Origin: Odiellus spinosus
Lineage: Eukaryota > Arthropoda > Arachnida > Opiliones > Phalangiidae
DNA: 64,000 nucleotides
Direction: 5' to 3'
Assembly (NCBI GenBank): GCA_963920705.1
Contig: OY987227.1
Span: 6,621,143 to 6,685,142 of the forward strand
A program made the position numbers and the translations under genes. Positions 38,097-48,000 of this stretch are shown here, piece after piece. Below the pieces are notes generated by a model, which saw only the letters and a list, made by a program, of their open reading frames with translations, was not told where the DNA came from and did no database searches. How positions within the stretch are numbered: position 1 is the first letter of the stretch; the number at the start of each line of letters is the position of its first letter.

Positions 38097-38182
38097 GGGA
38101 CTATAATTGATTTAGAGCCCTTAAAAGGGACTATCTGCGATTTTCAAATCCCCTTTAAAGTCGCCTTCTTTTCTAACATAGC
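38097..38182. mobile_element. Left arm of a palindromic element split by a retrotransposon
   Basis: The sequence CTTTAAAGTCGCCTTC...TAACATAGCAGAC reappears inverted at about 40222-40262 (TCTGCTAAGT...AAGGCGACTTTAAAGGG) and directly near 40030-40062. This arm stops where the retrotransposon at 38183 begins; the rest of the element lies at 39938-40290. Confidence 0.65.
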
Positions 38183-39937
38183 AGACCCTTGTATTTAGCG
38201 TTCTTAGACCTCAGCAAAGCGTATGATTCAGTATGCCGGGAAAAACTATGGGATACCATGAGTGAACTGGGTATCCCCGCTGACTTCGTCCACCACCTAA
38301 GTGAAATCTACCAGAACGTAGCCTATCGCTATTGGTACGGCGGTACCTCCACGGATTTCCTGCCCAGCACTGTGGGGCTGAAACAGGGCTGCCCTCTATC
38401 ACCCATTCTATTCGCCCTCTATTTACAACCGCTAGAAGAGCGTCTCCTAGCCACCGACCAAGGATTCCACATGAAACATCCCACTTATTCTAAAATAGAC
38501 GTTCGGGTCCCGGGTCTTTTCTTTGCCGATGATATTGCGAATGCGGCGGGGACTCCACATGAGCTTCAGCATCTTCTAGATGTGTGTGGCCGCTTCGCGA
38601 ACGAGTTTGGCCTGGAATTTAACTCGTCTAAGTGCGTGGTGCTGGCCTTCAGCCCGGCAGAGCAACACCCGCCTCTGACTTTTACCATTCAGGGGAAAGA
38701 GGTCCCTATGTCAGATAAAGTGGTGTACCTTGGAATTACAATCTCAACAGCTTACGACTTTCTGTCTCTACACGAACAGAAGCTTCTGGCAAAGGCGAAC
38801 AGACTGTCTGGTGCAGTGCGACATAAAGGAGCCCATTCACACAACAAATATTCCGTCACCCGTACTTTATGGAAAACCATAGCGGTACCATGTTTGACCT
38901 ACTGTTATGAGGTTTTGTGTATAAGCACCGGTACGCAATCATCCTTTGACAGGGCACAAACATCCGTGGGGAAATTGGCGGTCGGAGGAAATTATCTGAC
39001 AGCCAATGCAGCCGTCAAAGGGGAACTAGCATGGTCCACTTTCCAAGAGCGCGAAGCTAAAAGCAAACTCCGTTATATGGGCCGCCTTCGATTTATGAAT
39101 CGTGACCGCGTGGCGCATAAAATCTACATTTACCTCCGCTATACTGGGCTGCGAACAACGTGGGTAACTCGATCCACCCATTTGGACTCACTTTTTGGAA
39201 CAGCAGAGTCGCGGGCAAATATTCTGAGCCTCCGTGATTGGAATACCGCGATCGATAAGTCCGTGCGCGTGTGCTCGGATGCTGCTTGGCAGACCGAAGT
39301 CGGGAAGCACCAAAGTCTCAACCTGTACAGCGCAAAGTCCACCCCGTCTGTAGAGCCATTCTACACGAATGATCAAGGGAGTGGCCTATACTTCCAAGCA
39401 AGAACGGGAGCACTACCGACCGCGAAACGGGGGGCAGATGTGTTTGGGGAGAACCCGGAGTGCCCGCTGTGCGAGGATTATGTGGAGGACATCTTCCATG
39501 TCCTTATGCGTTGCCCAAGCTTGGCACAATGGCGCGCTCCATTGGCCCTGCAAATGTCCGAGGATGCTGAGTTCCGCAGACGTTTGAGTTTACTCGCCGA
39601 TGCGCCTCTAAACTGGGAGAGCATTCACTCCACACAGACACTGCTTCTCAATTGGAGAAACCTTCGTCAAAAGTGCAAACAGCAACAATAGTGAAACAAA
39701 AGCAAATAAACAAACAAACAAAAAAAAACAAAAAAAAGAACACGTAAATCGGTCCTTGTCATGTACATCAAAAACTATACCTCTCATACTAATGCTGTTG
39801 CCATCGTTGTATTAGATCTTGTATTTAATGATTTTATTGTTTTAAATATTAACCATGTAACTTGTGAGCTTTGCTCCTCCCTGATACAAAAGGGATTCCG
39901 CAGGGAAAAGTAAATAAACCATTCATTCATTCATTCG
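38183..39937 (+). mobile_element. 5'-truncated non-LTR retrotransposon (LINE)
   Basis: One long open frame (38189-39691, about 500 residues) lies inside. It carries the reverse-transcriptase blocks AFLDLSKAYDSV (motif A), GLKQGCPLSPILFALYLQPL (motif B) and FFADDIAN (motif C catalytic Asp pair). Near the C-terminus is a CPLC-x8-H-x4-C zinc-binding knuckle. The endonuclease and first RT motifs are missing, so the copy is 5' truncated and probably dead, though the frame is intact. After the stop comes a short A-rich 3' UTR and a tail of four ATTC units, as in CR1/L2-like elements. The flanks share only GAC, so a target duplication is not convincing. Codon use is more GC-rich than the surroundings, suggesting fairly recent insertion. 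Confidence 0.9.
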
Positions 39938-40290
39938 ACGTTGTACAAAACAAATTGTACAGTCAAAGCTAGGCTGCGTGCGTAAGGGAAGAGCATTTTA
40001 AAGGGGCCAGTTTCAGAGCAGATAGGGCCTTAAAGTCGCTTCTTTTCTAGCTTAGCAGACGACGTTGACCATAAGAAATTGTACAGTCAATTGCTAACTG
40101 TCACACTGTATGCTTAACGGAATAACATTTTAAAGGCCCTATCTGCTCTAGAATATGCCCCTTGAAAATTATCTTTCCTGATCCAAGCTTCAACTGTACA
40201 ATTTGTTATGGCCAACGTTATCTGCTAAGTAATTAATTAAGGCGACTTTAAAGGGACTCTAAAATTCGCAATGTGCAAGGTTAGAATATA
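39938..40290. mobile_element. Right part of the palindromic element split by the LINE
   Basis: Contains two copies of AAATTGTACAGTCAA, a direct copy of the left arm (TTAAAGTCGCTTCTTTTCT...TAGCAGAC, 40030-40060) and an inverted copy (40222-40262). The intact TAGCAGACGACGTTG near 40055 shows what the LINE insertion site looked like before insertion. Confidence 0.65.
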
Positions 40291-40578
40291 GTTTCACACT
40301 ATCATAGGGAATTCACCTTATCACTATTGGGGATTTGGCTTCGCCTGCTTATTCCATAGCAACATAGAGAATAAAGGGGTAGGAGTCGAAGCTTTGCCCC
40401 ACATTCAACTCCTCACTCTTTATTCTCTCTGTGATAGCGAGCCATGATTCCATGAAAATGTAAATATTGTCTGCTCGATCGAATAGCTCTGAAATAGAGG
40501 AATGATTCCATCTGGAGGAGATTTGTTATCTCCAAGTTACAACTAAGAAAAATCATGGTATATCGTGAATGATTATAT

Positions 40579-40584
40579 TTTATT
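40579..40584 (-). promoter_or_regulatory. Polyadenylation signal of the tektin gene
   Basis: AATAAA on the minus strand, about 62 bp after the tektin stop codon. Confidence 0.65.
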
Positions 40585-40645
40585 ACTGTGATATCTTATA
40601 TGATTAAACATTAAATTAGATTAAAAATTAAATTTCAAATTAAGT

Positions 40646-43035
40646 CTAGGAATATGGTAAATCTAATTCATTTGCATTTCTTTCGACATTTAAACAATTA
40701 TCCGTTATTTTTAGGTTCTGATAAAATTCGTCTAATAAGTCAGATTGTGGATGAAATATTTTTTCCGAAGAATCAAACTCATTATGTGCCAGCTGAAAAC
40801 TTCTGTCCCGGAATTCTGAAACTCTAGGATTTTGGTAAATTTTTAAACTCAAATTTTCAATCTTTAGAGTGTCGTCTTTAAGTTGTGATGCTTTTGTTAC
40901 CGCGTAAAGTTGTTCTTGTAGAAAAAATAGGTTTTGCCTGAAATGGAAAAAACAAGGCCACTATTTTGAAATTCGCGGTGTATTTTTAAGATAGTTAAAA
41001 AAAAAAAAAAAAAAAAAAAAAACTAGCCAATTAGGGACACTATATTTAGTTTTCGATCGAAAACTGCAAATTCTCTCATCGTTCTGCTATATTACGGTAT
41101 CTGCAGTTTTGGATCGAAAAAGCTCAAAATTTAAAACAGTCTTCTACACGCGTTGATCAAGTCTTAAGTTACAAGAAATTTGTCCAAACTACCATCTGCC
41201 AAGACCTAAAGGGAATGTAAAACTTTGGCGCATAGATAAAATAACTAACGTATAGTTAGTTATTTTATCTACGCTTTGGCCCAAGGTGGATGGTAAAATT
41301 TTATATTCCAGCGAGTTACGTTGGGAAAACAAAACGTTATGCGCGTTAGCAGACAGTTTTTAGGTTTTATAATACTCCCTTTAACCTCTTGCTTTAACAT
41401 ACTTTGACTTTCTAATTTGACCCTCCAATTCCGCTAGCGTTTTTATCGTGGCTTCGACTTCGGAATGCAAAACTTGACGAGGAAAATCGTTAGTGATTTC
41501 GCTATTTCGAGCCCATTTCCGAACTTCCAATCTAGTTTGCGCTAGTTTCAGCGGCGAGTTCGTTTCTTTCAAACAGTCCTCAGATTCTAATATCTCACGG
41601 TAAAGTCTGTTTATTTCATCCTCCAGCTGAGAAGTGAAAGGAATTTTACTAAATCGTTATGAGCCTAAACGCCTCGAACGAACTTTTAACTTCTGTCGAT
41701 TTAAGCTGTCCCTTTCGCCCTCTATTTCTTGTATTCGTTTTATAATGCAAGTCCTGGTCTTTTCGCGTTCTTCCCTGAGTTCAAGTTCCAGTTTTCTGAT
41801 CAAGCTGTAGGCTGATCGAACTGTTTTCCCGCACGTCTCCACAGTCTCGTCAATTTGACTGATCATAACACGCATTCGCTCCATCCAATGACGTTCAGCC
41901 ACGATACTGAGAGAGTAAATTTATAGTTGTTATAATGCGAAACTAATTGCTAATTCCACTGGGTTTTTTTATTATTACTTTTTAGGAGTCTCCAGGGCCG
42001 TTGGTTTGAATGATATTCCTAGTGAGTCTTTGTTTAGTTGTACGAGGGCATTATCCTCTTGGGAAGACAAGAGTTTACCAGTTTCTTCCCTTTGGATGGA
42101 CTGCGAGGACTCGTTTAGCTTGAATCGTGATTCCCAGAGTTCTTGACCGAGAAGAACTAACTGTCGTTTACTATCTTCCAAAAATTGCACTTCCTGTTGA
42201 TCCAAAAAAATTTACTTTTAGAAAATAATAGGAGTAGGTGTTTTTTTTTGGTTAAATTACCCTTCTCAACTGATGGTGAACTCGGTCGCGAACCAGTTCG
42301 CTGTCGCGTCGCCTATCCCTTACCTCCAAAGAACGTAGAGTGGCTGCCAGATAGGGTTCCTTATCTCGAAGAGACCCCTCTACTAATTTTTTTACTTTTC
42401 TAACTTCCGATATTTGTTCTTGAACTCTTAGGCGAGTTGTTTGCCAAACTTCCCTCCATCGAACAATGTCAGTTTCTCTGTCGATCAAGGCAGTCTTAGC
42501 TTCCTATAACCATATAGTCAATTCAAAATTTGTTCGACTAATCGACTTATAAAATATGGGGCTATACAACAGAAAATGTTTAAAATCCAGTTGTCGATCG
42601 AAAACTGGAGATTTCGTTCGAATCTACAGTGTCGATAACAACTGGTTTAAATATTTTCAGAAATAGATCTCCAGGTTCAACAGGAGTTGTTCCGACTCCG
42701 TTTCCCGAATCAGTTTGACTACTATGACAACTTTCCTTGAACCGGAATATATTAAGTATGGTACAGCCGGGACCGTTTGCCCCGGTTTTAGTAGGAGGAA
42801 ATATCCTCGTCCGTCCTACCCGAATTAACGGACAGCTTTACTTAGTACTTACCCGAGCGCGCCATTCGGTATCTCTAGCAACTTGGTTTCGAGTTTCTTG
42901 ACTCTGGTAACGAATTGTCTTCGAGTCATGGTGAAGGGTGCTGGTTTGTCTTCGATGATCTTCGTTAAGTTTATACCATTCTTCGATCCCTCTGTAATCA
43001 GCGGGTTTTGGCGTGAAACTCTCTGGAAACACCAT
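40646..43035 (-). CDS. Divergent tektin-family protein
   Basis: Tektins are coiled-coil filament proteins inside the doublet microtubules of cilia and sperm flagella. Exons (5' to 3' on the minus strand): 43035-42853, 42503-42261, 42193-41979, 41906-41684, 41626-41403 and 40937-40646. They join in frame to 459 residues, a normal tektin length. The layout fits tektins: coiled coil throughout, LRSLEVRDRRRDSELVRDRV matching the family's CL-x2-RE-x-R-x3-D-x-V-x-D-x-V signature, and SPLKLAQTRLEVR matching the strongly conserved PLKLA-TRLE. The usual nonapeptide RPNVELCRD is degenerate here (ARNSEITND). This suggests a divergent tektin or a tektin-like protein such as CCDC105/TEKTL1 rather than TEKT1-4. 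The exon 4 donor (GTTCGT) is atypical and its exact end is the least certain point. The gene starts 592 bp from FBXO11 in divergent orientation. Confidence 0.88.
41048..41125. repeat. Short fold-back with TTTCGATCGAAAA core, copy 1
   Basis: About 75 bp reading TTTTCGATCGAAAACTGCA at one end and CTGCAGTTTTGGATCGAAAA at the other, so it can form a hairpin. It lies in the last tektin intron. Related short elements occur at 42585-42645 and 60318-60373. Confidence 0.6.
41187..41293. repeat. Hairpin in the last tektin intron
   Basis: A perfect 17-bp stem, TAGATAAAATAACTAAC, pairs with GTTAGTTATTTTATCTA across a 5-base loop GTATA (41234-41272). Looser outer pairing exists between CCATCTGCC and GGTGGATGG. 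It may be a tiny MITE; its length also resembles a microRNA-like hairpin, but nothing else supports that. Confidence 0.7.
42585..42645. repeat. Short fold-back with CGATCGAAAAC core, copy 2
   Basis: Reads CCAGTTGTCGATCGAAAACTGG and later GTGTCGATAACAACTGG; the ends pair. It lies in the first tektin intron and is related to 41048 and 60318. Confidence 0.55.
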
Positions 43036-43627
43036 CTTAGATTCACGTTGATGATAAGGGCGCGGTTGCTATAGATACCACCAAAACAATAATAGTTGAA
43101 ATATGTATGGGTTAAGTTTACCGACATATACCGGAGAGACCTCCTCTATGGATAATGCATTAAGCAGTAGTCTACCGTACGCTTCGGTATGTGGCACTGA
43201 ACTCGAGTAATATTTTTAGTTGTCATTCTAAAAAGGAGAACAAATTTTAACATTAGCAAAAGCTTTTTTTCAAATATAATTTATGTTCGTTCCAAGGCTG
43301 CGTTTGAATTTATTCATTTTTGCGAAGCACGGAAAACTAGATAGAGTTTGAAGAGCCTCAAATAAAAACATAATTCATTTTATTTTCTTAGAAATATATC
43401 AATTTCTTTTTAATCGTGATTCGTGAACAATTTTAATACTAAATTATAATATTTATTTAAACGGGTTTGGTTTATGTTCGGTCGAGTTTGGATGCCGTCT
43501 GGTGGAGTTTCGTGGCTGGCAACACGAAAGCCCGAAGTCGAGCGAAGAAAGATGGCGAGTCTTTGTAGCGTAATTCTCTTTGTTTAAATTTAATTATTCG
43601 GCTAATAAATCTAAATTATAATTGAAA
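43036..43627. promoter_or_regulatory. Divergent promoter region between tektin and FBXO11
   Basis: Only 592 bp separate the two start codons on opposite strands, so both 5' UTRs and promoters must be here unless further upstream exons exist. The part near 43500-43560 is GC-richer (GGCAACACGAAAGCCC, GTCGAGCGAAGAAAGATGG) and just upstream of FBXO11. No TATA box is convincing. Confidence 0.5.
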
Positions 43628-45007
43628 ATGTCTACCATATCGGTAAAGTATAATAGGCACAATGTCAGGAGAACGCGGAAAAAAAGCTCCAAAAAAACTC
43701 TTCTTTCTACTCGAGTCATTAACGAAGGTAAGTTAGTCCTTCTTTAAGCCTCGGTCGCGACATTCTTGATTTATGGCCATTCTCCTATCGAACCAGTTTT
43801 TGGGTTCCTTTAATTGATTATATTTAATTAAGCCTAAATCTCGGGTACTCAAGCTAAGAAGCAACGCGATTGTTAAATATCTCGTACTTTAAACTAGATT
43901 TTTAGTTAATTTATAAATAACGAGAGCCCCAAAGTATCAAACTGGTTTAAGGCTGATAACAATACCACATACGCAAGTGTTATTTTATGGGTCCCCATAA
44001 ATTCCCTAAAGCTTAGCTGTCTCTTATTTACGCGAGAGAAAAAAAAATGAAAAATGAGCAAAAACCAATCACTTTTTTTTTTTGTTTTTGTTTTTTTTTT
44101 TTTTTTGTTTTTTCATATTTAGCCACTAAATTAATTAGGTTGTACTTTGTCTTGAAAACACCAAAAAAAGTTTTTTTTTCTATAATTAATTTTGGATAAG
44201 AACGAAATCAAGCATTACTGGGACTCAAAATCAATAAATATTTCTGGTTTTTGATACTAACGGTGTGATATTTTTTGTGGTAGAAGCCGGTGACCAAGGA
44301 GACTTTTTCCCACCTCCAGCGGCCGCTGGTTTGGCCAGTTCAAGCGGTTCTAACGCCGGTTCTAGTAATAATAATAATGCCGCGGCTAGCGGTAGTTCGT
44401 CATCTTCGTCTTGTTCGGCTTCGATGGCCCATCAACCGCCCTATGATCTACGGCGGAAACTTTCCATGTTAGACAATTCGGCTAGTTTAGCCGGTAGCGG
44501 TTTAGCCAATTCGTCCTCGACCAATGCCTCTTGTTCCAGTTCTTCGGGGACTGGTTCCTCCTCAGCGACTGGATGGGGCTCACCCCCTTCGATATCTTCC
44601 ACGTGCCATACATCCTCCACTGTTCCCAGGAAAAGACAGAAGAGGAACAACTCTGCCTCACAAAGTACCAACGAAGGTAAGTTAACATAATCGTGTCTAA
44701 AAAATTATTTTGAAAATGTATCAAAGTTAAAAAAAATCAGGTCATTATGCTTGGGAAAAATTTAGGAAATAGATCAAAAGTTCTGGGAAAGGGCCCAGCC
44801 GGATAAGATAGTGAAAATTACCTTTGAACGAATCGAAACGAAAAAAATAGTCCCATAATCAGCATAAGAAATGGTTATGTGTAAATTTTCAGCTCAAAAA
44901 ACCATATTTTGGGTTTTTGGCGATATCTTGGCCAAATTTACACCAAATCTAATTTTTTTAAATTAAAGGTCTCTGGAAGCCCTACTCGGGGGTATTTTTT
45001 AAAATTT

Positions 45008-45043
<36 letters not shown>

Positions 45044-48000
45044 TTCTCTCTCTCGAAAAAAAAATGTGTATTTTGCGTCAAAGTTGACCCCTGAATTATT
45101 TCAAATTTTTAAAATTGGTGGAACAATGTCAAAAAAATTAAAAACTGCATTTTCAGCCATATTTTAAATACGAGACAGGCATACGTTTATCATTTATTTA
45201 TCATTTTTACTAGTGATTAAGTTTTTTTTTATATAAATTTTCAAATTTTAAAACGCTTTTAAAACATTTGCTTTTGAGCGTACATTTTTTAAAAAAATAC
45301 CCCCTTGTAGGACTTCCAGAGACCTTTACTTAAAAAAAAAAAAAAATTATACTAGATTTGGTGACAATTTGGCCAAGATAACACCAAAAAACGAAAAAAC
45401 ACAAAATATGTGTTTTTGAGGCTATGTGCACATCTTTTGAGCTGAAAATTTGCACATAACCACCATTTGTCATGATCATTAAGGGACTATTTTTTTCGTT
45501 TCGATTCGTTCAAAGGCAATTTTTACTATCTTATCCGGCTAGGCCCTTTGAAGTATTATCAGAAGTAGATGAAACCCTCCTTTGAAGTCTACTACTCTAA
45601 TGTTCGATATAGCGCTCCTCTCTGTATGGGTAAAATTCCCAATTTTACGAGATCGGAGGGGTCCTACTTCATACCCCTGTCTACGGAAAATTGGAAATTC
45701 TCTCTCTCCATAAACGACCACGTTTTTTTGACAAACTCCAAAGCTGCTAGAGATATTCGCTCGACGAACTCCCACTCCGAAAATATCTACCGTTAGGAGG
45801 CGTACGAATCGTGCTTTTTGAAACTAACCATACAGAGAGGGGTAGACAAGACCCGGGAGTAATAGACTTCAAAGGCGGGTTTCATCGGCTTCTGGTATTA
45901 TATAGGTCAGCAGTTCTGTAAAATTTAAAAAAACAAAAAAAAAATGACAAAATGGTCAGAAAAGTTATAAAATTGGTCAAAACTATCGAGGGAATTTAAA
46001 GGATTAGTCCTAAACCTCGGAGGAAATTGTCTTAAACCTTGTGAAAGTTTAAAATTTAGGCCCAAAGCAAGGATTCCCTATATGTACGCGTTATACGTAT
46101 CGTCACTTTTTAAACCTCTAGATATAGGGAGGTAAGTTAGGCAGGAGGGGACGACAGTGAAACGTCACTAATTCGTTCTGGGTACGTGCAGATATTGAAT
46201 TGTACCCAGTGGGATGACGCGCAGGTAAGAGATAGAAGTTTGTCATGTAAGATCAGGACTGTCAGCTCCCGATAGATGGAGTGAAATCAGTGAAAAACTC
46301 AGAGGAAATATATATGTATATATACAGTAATTTAGAAAATAGGCTAAAAAAAGGTCTTTGTTGTTGCGCTCATTTCACTGGAAATTGTTTAGGGAGCGCG
46401 TCGGCGAGTGCGGCTCACTACTTATTGTACGAACTTCCGGATGAGATATTGTTGAATATCTTCTCGTACTTGTTGGAGCAAGATTTGTGTCGGGTAGCGC
46501 AAGTATGCAAGCGCTTCCACGCCATCAGCGCCGACGCAGAGTTATGGAAAACTCTCTATCAAAGCGTCTTCGAGTACGATCTGCCTCTCTTCCACCTGGG
46601 CACCTGCAAATTCGAATTCGCCCAACCTGAAGATACCGAATCCCAAAATCCCTGGAAAGACAGCTTCAAACAACTCGTAAGACAATAAGGAATTAAATCC
46701 AAAATGGGGCTTCGTACACCCTGCAAATATCAGCCGCAAACAAAAATAGAGCAAGCTAGCAGTTTTTGGGAGTGGGGAAACTCGTTTATTTTGAGAAAAT
46801 TTAAGAGATTTGGAATGTTTTGGTGACATATTTTGAAAATTAGCGTGTTTTGTTGAAAATTGAGAAAATTATTAATTTTGTGCCAGATTATCAGGGATCT
46901 TAACAATAATTTTCACAAGGATTCACTGCGTCAATTTTTCAGTAATATTTATTGAGTTGAACAACGTTTCAGAAAGGGGGAAGAATTTTAAAAGAAATGT
47001 AAATTATCTGTTTATTTGTAAGTTTAAGAATTAAGAATGGAAGACCTGATGATGGAGTCATAGCTGTGAAACGTTGTTTTACTCAATAAATATTGAAAAA
47101 TTTACGTAGTGAATCCTTGTGAAAATTAATTGTTAAATATGTATCATAAACGCAATAAAAAGAATGATCAATTAATATCGGGGGATAATTGATCGAAACG
47201 GCTATATTGTACGAAGCCTGAGAAATGTAGCTCTTTATAGCTTTGATAAATTTGCGCATGATTAATGGATTGCTCTATTTTGGTTTTAGTATCGCGGTCT
47301 TCACGTTCGACCGGGTCATCAAGAAATGCGCGATAAATACGCCGAGAGATATAAAGGAAGAAATATTATGGTAGCTCCTTGATAATTTTAAATCAGGAAG
47401 GAGAGCTCATTTTGTCTTTTCCATTCAGTATTTTGACACGATCGAAGCGGCGTTCAATTACTCAGAAGAACTAGAGAATCCTCTGATATTTATTCATGGT
47501 GGAACTTACAAAGGAGAGTTCCTAATTGTCGATACCAACATGTCAATGATTGGAGCTGGTAAAACCTTTTCCCTACAATTTTAAAACTATAGTCTTGCCA
47601 AAAGGAAAAGAGTCAAGGACTTAGAAAGTTGCCCAGGGGAAATTTGGGAAGTTTTGAAGATATTATTTCGTTCGCGACTTGAAATATAATATTTCGTAGT
47701 AATGACATCTTTATTTATCGCTTCAAATTAACAAAGTAGACTGCTTGCGATATAAAACTGTTAAATGTAAAATGTAGGCTCTGTCTAGGGGGTTAAGGCA
47801 TCATTCCCATCCTCTCACTACTTGTAAAACCGGTACTACAGCTTGATAGAAAACCGAGATTATGATATAGGAAAAAATGGATTGTAAAGACGAGATTCGT
47901 ACCAAAAATATAGTCTAGTTCTGTAGTCAGAATGAGATTTTATGGTAACCCTAAAAAAATGCTTCGCTTCTTAATCACTGCCTCGTAACATTTTCAGCCT

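Noticed and set aside
44265-44690. Ser/Asn-rich frame as a stand-alone protein
   Set aside because: It is exon 2 of FBXO11: phase and splice sites at 44284 and 44676 connect it to the F-box exon.
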